Assembly: GCA_016875435.1 (NCBI GenBank)
Contig: VGRE01000008.1
Location: 1 to 40,826, forward strand
From: Deltaproteobacteria bacterium
Lineage (GTDB): Bacteria; Myxococcota_A; UBA796; SXON01
Direction: 5' to 3'
DNA length: 40,826 nt
Below the pieces are notes generated by a model. It did not search any database and was not told the DNA's origin. It saw nothing but the letters and a program-made list of their open reading frames with translations. The position numbers and the translations under genes are program-made. Shown here in pieces: positions 24,835-31,473 of this stretch (position 1 is the stretch's first letter; every line of letters begins with the position of its first letter).

Positions 24835-25893
24835 CTAGCCAACGAGAAACCGCTCGAACTGCAGGTAGCTCTCCTCGATGAGCGCCACCTCGGCGTACTC
24901 CCCGGCCTGGTGGGCCTGCGCGGCGAGGCCAGGGCCGAGGTTCACCGCGTCGATGCCCCGCGCGGTGAGTCGCGCCACGTCGGTCCACGCCTGCTTCGCT
25001 GCCACCGCGTTGCCGTTGCGAGCGAGAAACTCGCGCAGGAGAGGGTTCTCGGTCACCACCCGGCCGCTGGGCGCCGCCTCCGCGACTTCGAACTCGGCCT
25101 CGCCCGCCAGCGCGCGGACCTCGGCGATGGCCTCGTCGATCTCGCGCCCGGGTGCGAAGCGGAAGTTGAGGTTGAGCGAGAAGTGGTCGGGGATCACGTT
25201 GCGGGTCTGGCCCCCCTGCGCGAGCGTGGCGGAAAGCACCTCGCGGAAGGTGAAGCCGTCGATGGCCACGTCGCGCGGAGGTCGCGACGCGAGGTGCGAG
25301 AGCAACGGCGCGGCCTTGTGGATCGCGTTGTCGCCCTGCCAGGGCCGAGCCGAGTGCGCGGCGCGCCCTCGGTAGGTGACCCGGAGGTGCAGCGTGCCCA
25401 GGCACCCCACCTGCACCACGTTGTCGCTGGGCTCGAGGCAGAAGGCCAGCTCGGCGCGGCCCAGCCATCCCACCTGGTCGAGCACCGGGCCGAGGCCGCT
25501 ATCGACCCACGGGCCCTCCTCCCGGTCGTAGAACACCAGCCCGAGGTCGAAGCGGCCGCGCGAGGCGACGGCGGCAGCGATCTCCAGCATCACGGCGAGG
25601 CCGCCCTTCATGTCGCTGGCGCCCACGCCCCGCACGCGGCCACCCTCGATACGCGCGGGACCATCGCTGGGCCTCGGCGGCACCGTGTCGGTGTGGCCGA
25701 CCAGCAGCACCAGCGGCCGGCCGGTCTGCGGCGTGCGCGCCATCACGCTGTTGCCGAGTCGCGACACGCCGAGTCCCGTGTCGCGCAGTTGCGCCTCCAC
25801 GAGATCGGCGCAGGCCGTCTCGTTGCCGGTGACGCTGGGCACGCGGCACAGTTCGAGCGTGCGCCGGGCGAGCCGCTCGGAAAGCGTCGTCAT
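24835..25893 (-). CDS. dapE: Succinyl-diaminopimelate desuccinylase (M20 family)
   Basis: The product is 352 residues, a little shorter than E. coli DapE (375). It should remove succinate from N-succinyl-LL-2,6-diaminopimelate in the lysine/peptidoglycan pathway. The di-zinc site is visible: His in LVGHTDTVP, Asp in GASDMKGG, the Glu pair in FYDREEGP, Glu in CLEPSDN, and His in AAQAHQAGEYAE near the C-terminus. The lid/dimerisation domain is in the middle (TYRGRAAHSARPWQGDNAIH). An AGGAGG ribosome site lies 5 nt before the ATG and overlaps the dapD stop region. It could be another M20 amidohydrolase, but adjacency to dapD makes DapE the firm choice. Confidence 0.93.
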   Translation of the reverse strand: MTTLSERLARRTLELCRVPSVTGNETACADLVEAQLRDTGLGVSRLGNSVMARTPQTGRPLVLLVGHTDTVPPRPSDGPARIEGGRVRGVGASDMKGGLAVMLEIAAAVASRGRFDLGLVFYDREEGPWVDSGLGPVLDQVGWLGRAELAFCLEPSDNVVQVGCLGTLHLRVTYRGRAAHSARPWQGDNAIHKAAPLLSHLASRPPRDVAIDGFTFREVLSATLAQGGQTRNVIPDHFSLNLNFRFAPGREIDEAIAEVRALAGEAEFEVAEAAPSGRVVTENPLLREFLARNGNAVAAKQAWTDVARLTARGIDAVNLGPGLAAQAHQAGEYAEVALIEESYLQFERFLVG

Positions 25894-25902
25894 GCCGCCC
25901 TC

Positions 25903-26691
25903 CTACACCGCGACCGCGAAATCGCGCAGGGCAGCGTTGAGTGACACTTTCTGGTCGGTGCTTGCCTGGCGGCGGCCGATGATCAGCGCACAGGGAACCC
26001 CGTAGTCGCCGGCCGCAAAGCGCTTCTGCCGGGTGCCCGGGATCACCACGCTTCGCGGCGGCACATGGCCCTTGTAGACCACCTCCTCGGGCCCAGTGAC
26101 GTCGATCACCTGGGTGGAGGCGGTGAGCACCACGTTGGCGCCAAGCACCGCCTCTTCTCCGACGTGTACGCCCTCCACCACGATGCAACGGCTGCCGATG
26201 AAGGCGCCGTCTTCAACGATCACGGGCCGCGCGCTCGGCGGCTCGAGCACGCCGCCGAGGCCCACGCCCCCGGAGAGGTGTACGTTGCGGCCCACCTGGG
26301 CGCACGAGCCCACGGTGGCCCAGGTGTCGACCATCGTGCCGCTGCCGACGCGCGCGCCGATGTTGACGTAGCCGGGCATCACGACGGCGCCCCGCTCCAG
26401 GAAGGCGCCGTAGCGCACCGTGCCCGGGGGGACGACGCGCACGCCGGCTGCCGCGAGCCCCTGCTTCAGGGGGATCTTGTCGTGAAACTCGAACGGCCCC
26501 ACCTCGTGGACCTGCATCTGGGCGACGCCGAAGAAGCCCAATATGGCCTGCTTCACCCAGGCGTGGACCACCCACTCGCCGTCGACCTTCTCGGCCACGC
26601 GGAGCTCGCCCCGGTCGAGCCGCGCCATGGCCTCGCGGATGGCGTCGGGTTCGCGGGCCTCGACTGCAGCTTGCAGGCTGTGCATCGGCAT
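25903..26691 (-). CDS. dapD: Tetrahydrodipicolinate N-succinyltransferase
   Basis: The product is 262 residues (E. coli 274). It transfers succinyl from succinyl-CoA to tetrahydrodipicolinate. The central left-handed beta helix of hexapeptide repeats is clear (VVMPGYVNIGARVGSGTMVD, then VGSCAQVGRNVHLSGGVGLG), and so are the conserved KIPLKQG and LEPPSARPVIVEDGAFIGS segments. The annotated ATG is 26691. A second ATG at 26685 (MHSLQAAVEARE) is preceded by GTTAGC at exactly 8 nt, the spacing seen at other unit-starting genes here, and may be the true start. It begins a tight minus-strand group with dapE, a GT-C enzyme and a rhomboid. Confidence 0.95.
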   Translation of the reverse strand: MPMHSLQAAVEAREPDAIREAMARLDRGELRVAEKVDGEWVVHAWVKQAILGFFGVAQMQVHEVGPFEFHDKIPLKQGLAAAGVRVVPPGTVRYGAFLERGAVVMPGYVNIGARVGSGTMVDTWATVGSCAQVGRNVHLSGGVGLGGVLEPPSARPVIVEDGAFIGSRCIVVEGVHVGEEAVLGANVVLTASTQVIDVTGPEEVVYKGHVPPRSVVIPGTRQKRFAAGDYGVPCALIIGRRQASTDQKVSLNAALRDFAVAV

Positions 26692-26693
26692 TG

Positions 26694-26699
26694 GCTAAC
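26694..26699 (-). promoter_or_regulatory. -10-like element upstream of dapD
   Basis: GTTAGC on the minus strand is 8 nt before the second ATG (26685) and only 2 nt before the first (26691); this favours initiation at 26685. Confidence 0.35.
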
Positions 26700-26721
26700 G
26701 TGCTCCCAGGGGGGGGCGTGC

Positions 26722-26727
26722 TAGGAT
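26722..26727 (+). promoter_or_regulatory. -10-like element upstream of the GIDE-domain gene
   Basis: TAGGAT (TANNNT type) ends 9 nt before the GTG at 26737; the short gap to divergent dapD leaves little room for a separate leader. Confidence 0.4.
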
Positions 26728-26736
26728 CGGCGTCGC

Positions 26737-27450
26737 GTGGAAGCACAGGTCATCATCGCGTGGGCGGCCGTCGGGCTCGGCACGGTGGCGCTCCTGCTCG
26801 GCCTGGTCTTTGGCGTTCGCGCGTTCCGCCTGGCCCGCGCGCTCAGCGCCACCCCTCCCACCCCGATCCCGGCCCTGGAAGCCGGCCTGCACGAGGTGCT
26901 GGGCGTGGTCCACGGCGAGGGATCGGTCGAATCACCGCTGTCGCGACAGACTTGCGTGTACTGGCGCATGGTCATCGAGCAGCGAAATCGCAACCGCTGG
27001 GAGACTCTGGTCGACAAACGCGAGGCGGTACCCTGCTGGCTCGACGACGGCGGCGGCCGCGTGGCAATCTCGCCGATCGACGCCGACGTCATCGTCACCC
27101 TGGGCGCGCGGGCGACGGGCGGTATCTTTGGGTACCCGAGCGCCCAGTTGTCGGAAGTGCTGGAGCGGCTGCGCGAGGCGCCAGAAGGCCTGGTGGGCCC
27201 CTACCTGCGCTACCGCGAGGAGGTGGTCAACTCGGGCGACCGGCTCCACGCTGTCGGCACCGTGGTGAACACGGGCGACGGGTGGGAGATGCGCAAGGAG
27301 GACGACTTCTACGTGATCAGCGACCGCGAGGAGGCCGACCTGGTGAGCAACCAGGAGCGGGTGGCCCTGCGCTGGGCGGGCGTCGCGGTGGTCGGGGCGC
27401 TGGCGCTGGTCTGGGGCGCGTCGAACAGCGACGTCGCGGCACTCTGGTAG
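26737..27450 (+). CDS. GIDE-domain (E3 ubiquitin ligase-like) membrane protein, no RING
   Basis: The product is 237 residues from a GTG. An N-terminal helix (IIAWAAVGLGTVALLLGLVF) and a C-terminal helix (WAGVAVVGALALVWG) flank a domain of about 170 residues. That domain has the pattern of GIDE/BAM domains of mitochondrial MUL1/MAPL: GVVHGEGSVESPLSRQTCVYWRM near its start, a FYVISDREEADLV segment near its end. Bacterial members lack the RING finger, as here, so ubiquitin-ligase activity is not expected. Function in bacteria is unknown; a membrane-bound scaffold is a reasonable guess. It is divergent from dapD and its stop is 4 bp from the convergent CoA-binding gene. Confidence 0.75.
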   Translation: MEAQVIIAWAAVGLGTVALLLGLVFGVRAFRLARALSATPPTPIPALEAGLHEVLGVVHGEGSVESPLSRQTCVYWRMVIEQRNRNRWETLVDKREAVPCWLDDGGGRVAISPIDADVIVTLGARATGGIFGYPSAQLSEVLERLREAPEGLVGPYLRYREEVVNSGDRLHAVGTVVNTGDGWEMRKEDDFYVISDREEADLVSNQERVALRWAGVAVVGALALVWGASNSDVAALW

Positions 27451-27454
27451 CTGG

Positions 27455-27865
27455 TCAACCCACGAGGCGGCGGTGCTCCGGCATCATGCAACGGTCCTGG
27501 ACCACCTCGATGCCCGCCGCCTGTAGGCGCGCGGCGGCCGCGTCGTCCCGGATCCCGAGTTGGAACCAGGCCACGCGCGGTCTCCAGGGCAGGGCGAGGA
27601 TTTCCTGGGCATGGCCGAGGAGGAACTCGGGGCGCCGGAAGATCTCGATCACGTCGACGGGCTCGAGCTCCGCGAGGGTGCCCAGCGCCGGGGCGCCGAG
27701 CCACTCCCCGCGGAGCTTCGGGTTGACGCCCACCACGCGCCAGCCACGCTGGCGCAGGTAGGCCGGCACGTAGAACGCGGCCTCGTGCGGAGAGTCCTTG
27801 GCGCCAAGCACCGCTACCGAGCGGTTCTCGGTGAGGATGCGGCGGAGGTCGGCGTCGGTAGGCAT
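27455..27865 (-). CDS. CoA-binding domain protein (YccU-like)
   Basis: The product is 136 residues, the size of the YccU group. The Rossmann CoA-binding fold is recognisable: SVAVLGAKDSPHEAAFYVPA, YLRQRGWRVVGVNPKL, then a VDVIEIFRRPE strand, and the C-terminal AGIEVVQDRCMMPEHRRL with the conserved Cys. These proteins resemble the nucleotide-binding part of succinyl-CoA synthetase but their role is not settled. A TAGACT box lies 5 nt before the ATG. It lies 24 bp downstream of the RND exporter stop region, on the same strand. Confidence 0.92.
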   Translation of the reverse strand: MPTDADLRRILTENRSVAVLGAKDSPHEAAFYVPAYLRQRGWRVVGVNPKLRGEWLGAPALGTLAELEPVDVIEIFRRPEFLLGHAQEILALPWRPRVAWFQLGIRDDAAAARLQAAGIEVVQDRCMMPEHRRLVG

Positions 27866-27889
27866 GTGCGAGTCTAGTCCACCCTCGGG

Positions 27890-30160
27890 TCAGGCGGCCT
27901 TCTCCTTCACGAGCCCCCGCGGCAAGAGCGCCAGCATCGCGGGCAAGACGAGCAGATCGCCAAACACCCCCGCGCCGAGCGCCAGTGCGACAAGCAGGCC
28001 GAACCACGCCACCGACTTCACCGCGGCGAGGCCGAGCACCGAGAAGCCGAGCGACAACCCCAGCGCGGTGATCACGAGCGACCGTCCCACGCCGCGGACC
28101 GTCGCCCGCGCCGCCTCGCTCACCTCGCCCCGGGCCGCCAGCTCGTGCTGGAAGCGGTAGAGGAACTGCACGGTGTCGTCGACGACGAGGCCGAGCACGA
28201 TGGCGCCGATGGTGACGGTGGCCACGTCGAGGCGGATGCCCGCGAAGCCCATCACCCCGAGGGTGAGCAGGATGGGGACGAGGTTGGCAGGCACGGCGAG
28301 CGCCGCGAGGCGCAGGCTCCGGAACAGGAGCGCGATGAGGCCGAAGATGAGCACGAAGGCAAGGCCGAAGCTGCTGAGTTGGCTCTGGACGATGTAGTCC
28401 ATCATGTGCACGTAGAGCGGGATGTAGCCAGTGGGCGTGACGGTGACGCTCGCGGGCAACTCCGCCATCGCGACGAGCCGGGTGATGAGCTTGCCCATCT
28501 CGGCGGCGGACAGCATCGGGATTCCCACCGTCACTCGGGCGGATTTCCAGTCGCCCTCCACCTGTGCGGAGAGATCGACCTCCGGCGAGGATTGGTAGAG
28601 CAAGAAGGCCTGAGTGAGCGCCGCAGGGTCGGCGGGGACGGCCTCGGCGCGGTCGATCGACAGCTCACGGTTGAGTCGCTTGGCCACGTCGGCCACGCTC
28701 GACGCCCACGCCACCTCGGGGTCGGCCTCCATCCGGCGCTCCCAGCGGTCGATGGCCGCGAGGAGCGCGGGATCGTCTACCCGATCGGGCCCGCGGACCA
28801 CGAACTCGAGCGGCGTGTAGGGACCGACGGATTCCTCGATCCACGCGGAGTCGACCCGCACCTTGTGCGACTCGCGGAAGTAGTCGAGCGAGTAGGTGTC
28901 CACCACGATCCTGCTGATGCCGAGCATCGAGAGCAGTGCCAGCACCGCCGTGGCGGCGAGCACTGGTAGCGGTCGCGACAAGGCGAGTTCGGCGCAGGCG
29001 TCGACGAAGGCCTGGAGCTTGCCGTGGTTCGATACCGTGGGCTGGAAGGCCGGCCACAACAGCGCCACCGGGCAGAGGACGAACGCGAGCAGGAAGGCCA
29101 CCGAGAGGCCGATGGCCGCGTAGATGCCGAGATCGCGCAGTACCGCCATCGGCGCGGTGGCCAGCGAGGCAAAGCCCACCACCGTCGTGACCGTGTTGAA
29201 CAGGCAGGGCATGAACACGAAGCCAGCGGCTTTCCGCACCAGTTCCCAGCGCGTGCCCGCCCACCCCTCGCTCAACTCGGCGGTGTGGTTCATCACGTGC
29301 ACGCAGTCCGACACGCCGATCACCAGCACCAGCGTGGGGAGGATCATCGTGACCATGTTGATGTCGCGCCCCGCGAGGCCGTAGGCACCCATCAGCCAGG
29401 CGGCCCCGATGCCCACCGAGACCATCGCCACGCCCATCGCGGCCACCCGGCCCATGAGCACCCACAACGCGCCCACGATGAGCAGGTAGCTCGCGACGAT
29501 GAACACCACCGAGTCGATGGTAGAAAGACGGTTTAGCGCCGCGTAAATGACGCCGATGCCCGCCTCGCGGTGGTCGGCGCCGAGGAGTGGGTCGACCGCG
29601 GCGCGAAGGTCGGCGAGCACGCGATCACGCGCCTGGTCGAAGCCCTCCATCGTGGCCATCTGCACGATCACCAGCGCGGTCTTGCCGTCGGGGGAGAGGA
29701 GCCGTCCCGCCACCTGCGGGTCGCCCAGCGCGCGCGCGGCGGTGGCCGTCCAGTCGGGATCTTCGTCGACCAGGTTGCCGACGGTGAGCACCGGGAAGCC
29801 GTCGGCGTCGACCTCGCCGCGGATGTCGTCCACCGTGGCGATGGAGGTGACCCTCGCGACGCCATCCACCCGCGACGCCGCCTCGCCCACCTCGCGCACC
29901 CTCTGCATGGCGGCCGGCGTGAAGATGCCGGCCTCGTCGTGGACGGCGATGGCCACGACCTCGTCGTTGCCAAAGGCGCGCTGGAAGTCGTGGTAGGCCG
30001 CCAGCGCTGGGTCGCCCTCGACAAACCACACCTCGACGGCGTTGTCGACCCCGATGCCCCGAGCCCAGTGCGCGCACAGGCCGGTAACGACGGCGACCAG
30101 CGCGACCAGCGGCCAGCGCAGGCGCAAGATCCACTCCACCACGCGCTCGCCGACGCTCAT
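27890..30160 (-). CDS. RND superfamily exporter, MMPL/HAE3-type
   Basis: The product is 756 residues with the RND layout duplicated: a helix near residue 15, a large periplasmic loop (about 40-200), five or six helices, a second helix near 390 with a second loop (about 420-570), and a final helix block. Conserved features include PTLVLVIGVSDCVHVMNHT and GAIVLGLVVDDTVQFLYRF with the paired Asp of the proton relay. Such single-chain transporters without an adaptor export lipids, hopanoids or siderophores; none is proven here. It is separated by a 113-bp gap with two hairpins from the BtaA-like gene upstream, and a TTACTC box lies 8 nt before its ATG, so it may have its own promoter as well. Confidence 0.9.
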   Translation of the reverse strand: MSVGERVVEWILRLRWPLVALVAVVTGLCAHWARGIGVDNAVEVWFVEGDPALAAYHDFQRAFGNDEVVAIAVHDEAGIFTPAAMQRVREVGEAASRVDGVARVTSIATVDDIRGEVDADGFPVLTVGNLVDEDPDWTATAARALGDPQVAGRLLSPDGKTALVIVQMATMEGFDQARDRVLADLRAAVDPLLGADHREAGIGVIYAALNRLSTIDSVVFIVASYLLIVGALWVLMGRVAAMGVAMVSVGIGAAWLMGAYGLAGRDINMVTMILPTLVLVIGVSDCVHVMNHTAELSEGWAGTRWELVRKAAGFVFMPCLFNTVTTVVGFASLATAPMAVLRDLGIYAAIGLSVAFLLAFVLCPVALLWPAFQPTVSNHGKLQAFVDACAELALSRPLPVLAATAVLALLSMLGISRIVVDTYSLDYFRESHKVRVDSAWIEESVGPYTPLEFVVRGPDRVDDPALLAAIDRWERRMEADPEVAWASSVADVAKRLNRELSIDRAEAVPADPAALTQAFLLYQSSPEVDLSAQVEGDWKSARVTVGIPMLSAAEMGKLITRLVAMAELPASVTVTPTGYIPLYVHMMDYIVQSQLSSFGLAFVLIFGLIALLFRSLRLAALAVPANLVPILLTLGVMGFAGIRLDVATVTIGAIVLGLVVDDTVQFLYRFQHELAARGEVSEAARATVRGVGRSLVITALGLSLGFSVLGLAAVKSVAWFGLLVALALGAGVFGDLLVLPAMLALLPRGLVKEKAA

Positions 30161-30168
30161 GCGACGCC

Positions 30169-30174
30169 GAGTAA
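30169..30174 (-). promoter_or_regulatory. -10-like element upstream of the RND exporter
   Basis: TTACTC on the minus strand ends 8 nt before the ATG at 30160; no ribosome site lies between. Confidence 0.4.
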
Positions 30175-30252
30175 CGCGCTGCTAGCGCGGGCTCCTCTCC
30201 AGCGGCACCGGCGACGACCAAGCCCTTGCCCCAACGCCCCCGGGCGCTGGGG
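30175..30252. repeat. Two hairpins in the gap between the BtaA-like and RND genes
   Basis: CGCGCT at 30175-30180 pairs with AGCGCG at 30184-30189 across a 3-nt loop. CCCCAACGCCC at 30229-30239 pairs with GGGCGCTGGGG at 30242-30252 with one mismatch. Neither has a T-run on the minus strand. They may mark weak termination, mRNA processing, or an operator overlapping the exporter promoter. Confidence 0.4.
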
Positions 30253-30273
30253 TTCCCCATCGCCACCTAGCGG

Positions 30274-31383
30274 CTACGTCACCGTCTCCACGTTGAACCC
30301 GCCGTACACGAAGGCCCGGTCTCGCGCGAGCAGTGACGCCGCCAACTCGGGGTCGGGCTGAAGGCGCTCGGCGAGCGACGCCGGCCGCGACCGAGGGACG
30401 AGAAGATTCCAGTAGGCGAGGCGGGCGCCGGGGGCGGCGTGCTGGATCGAGAGATCGAGCAGGGCGACGTGGTGGGCGGCTGGCACATATTCGAACAAGT
30501 TTGAATAGTTAAATTTTCTGAATGATTTAGCGGCCCGGGGCAAGTAGTCCTCGAGCGAGGCGTGGACGAAGCTCAGGTTGTCCGCTGCTGCCCTGAGCTT
30601 CGCGTGCCCCTCCGTCGTGAGCCAGGGCGGCCCGAGTTCGAGATCCCCGTGCTCGCCGGTCAGCATCCAGCGAAGGAAGAAGTTGTCGCTCACCGGGATC
30701 TCGGTGAGGGCGTGCTTCGCCCGCGCGAGGAAGCGGTCGGCCACGGCGCCCTCCACCTGGGCGAAGTGCTCGGGGCTGCGGCCGCTGCGTGACATCACGA
30801 AGCGCGAGAAGAACAGCTTGAACAGCCCACGCCAGCGCCAGGTGTCCCAGCGTTCCGCGTACAACGTGCGCTGCTCGTCGAGCGAGGTACACGCGAGCAT
30901 CGCGTCGATGGTGTCGCGACCGTGAACTAGCGGCAGCACCCGGGTGCGGAAGGTGTCGAGGTAGCGCTCGAAGCGCCCCTGGCCGAGCAGGCCGAGGCGG
31001 ATCAACTCCTCGTGGTGGTCCCAGTAGGCGCGCACCTCGGGCCGGAGGTTGTCACGCACGTAGTGGTAGAACCACACGCGACGCCCGAAGTGACCGAGTC
31101 CGAACATCGAGCGAACCGACTGGACGGGGAGCGCGCGCACGGCCGCGAGCTTCAACTCGGCGAGCGCGATCTGGGGGAAGGAGAGATCGATGCAGGTGAC
31201 AGAACTCGCCCCCGCCATCGCCAAGGCGAAACTGTTGTCGCCCGCCGAGCAGATGGAGAGCACGTGGTCGCCCGGGCCCACCGCGAGCGCAGCCTGCAGC
31301 AAGGCGGGGTCTTCCCAGCACTGCGCGTAGGAAATCGCGCGGGCGAGGATCGAGTCCTCCACCGTCGATCGGAGCTCACTCAC
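30274..31383 (-). CDS. DUF3419 protein, BtaA-like 3-amino-3-carboxypropyl transferase
   Basis: The product is 369 residues. DUF3419 includes BtaA, which transfers the 3-amino-3-carboxypropyl group of S-adenosylmethionine to diacylglycerol in betaine-lipid synthesis. The signature YAQCWEDP is at residues 19-26, the nucleotide-binding segment VLSICSAGDNSFALAMAG starts at 41, and the late FNYSNLFEYVP motif matches the conserved SN-x-FE region. No BtaB methyltransferase is nearby, so the final product may differ from DGTS. A GGAG site lies before the GTG start. It is 90 bp downstream of the PEP-binding enzyme gene. A 48-bp AT-rich stretch at 30487-30534 inside the gene uses codons foreign to its neighbours. 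Confidence 0.85.
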   Translation of the reverse strand: MSELRSTVEDSILARAISYAQCWEDPALLQAALAVGPGDHVLSICSAGDNSFALAMAGASSVTCIDLSFPQIALAELKLAAVRALPVQSVRSMFGLGHFGRRVWFYHYVRDNLRPEVRAYWDHHEELIRLGLLGQGRFERYLDTFRTRVLPLVHGRDTIDAMLACTSLDEQRTLYAERWDTWRWRGLFKLFFSRFVMSRSGRSPEHFAQVEGAVADRFLARAKHALTEIPVSDNFFLRWMLTGEHGDLELGPPWLTTEGHAKLRAAADNLSFVHASLEDYLPRAAKSFRKFNYSNLFEYVPAAHHVALLDLSIQHAAPGARLAYWNLLVPRSRPASLAERLQPDPELAASLLARDRAFVYGGFNVETVT

Positions 31384-31473
31384 GGCTTCTCCAGGGGGGA
31401 ACCGCTCGCCACGATTCCGCCCTATCGGGGGGTGCCCGATGGCCTCCGCAGGCTCGGACCGGCGGCTGCGACC

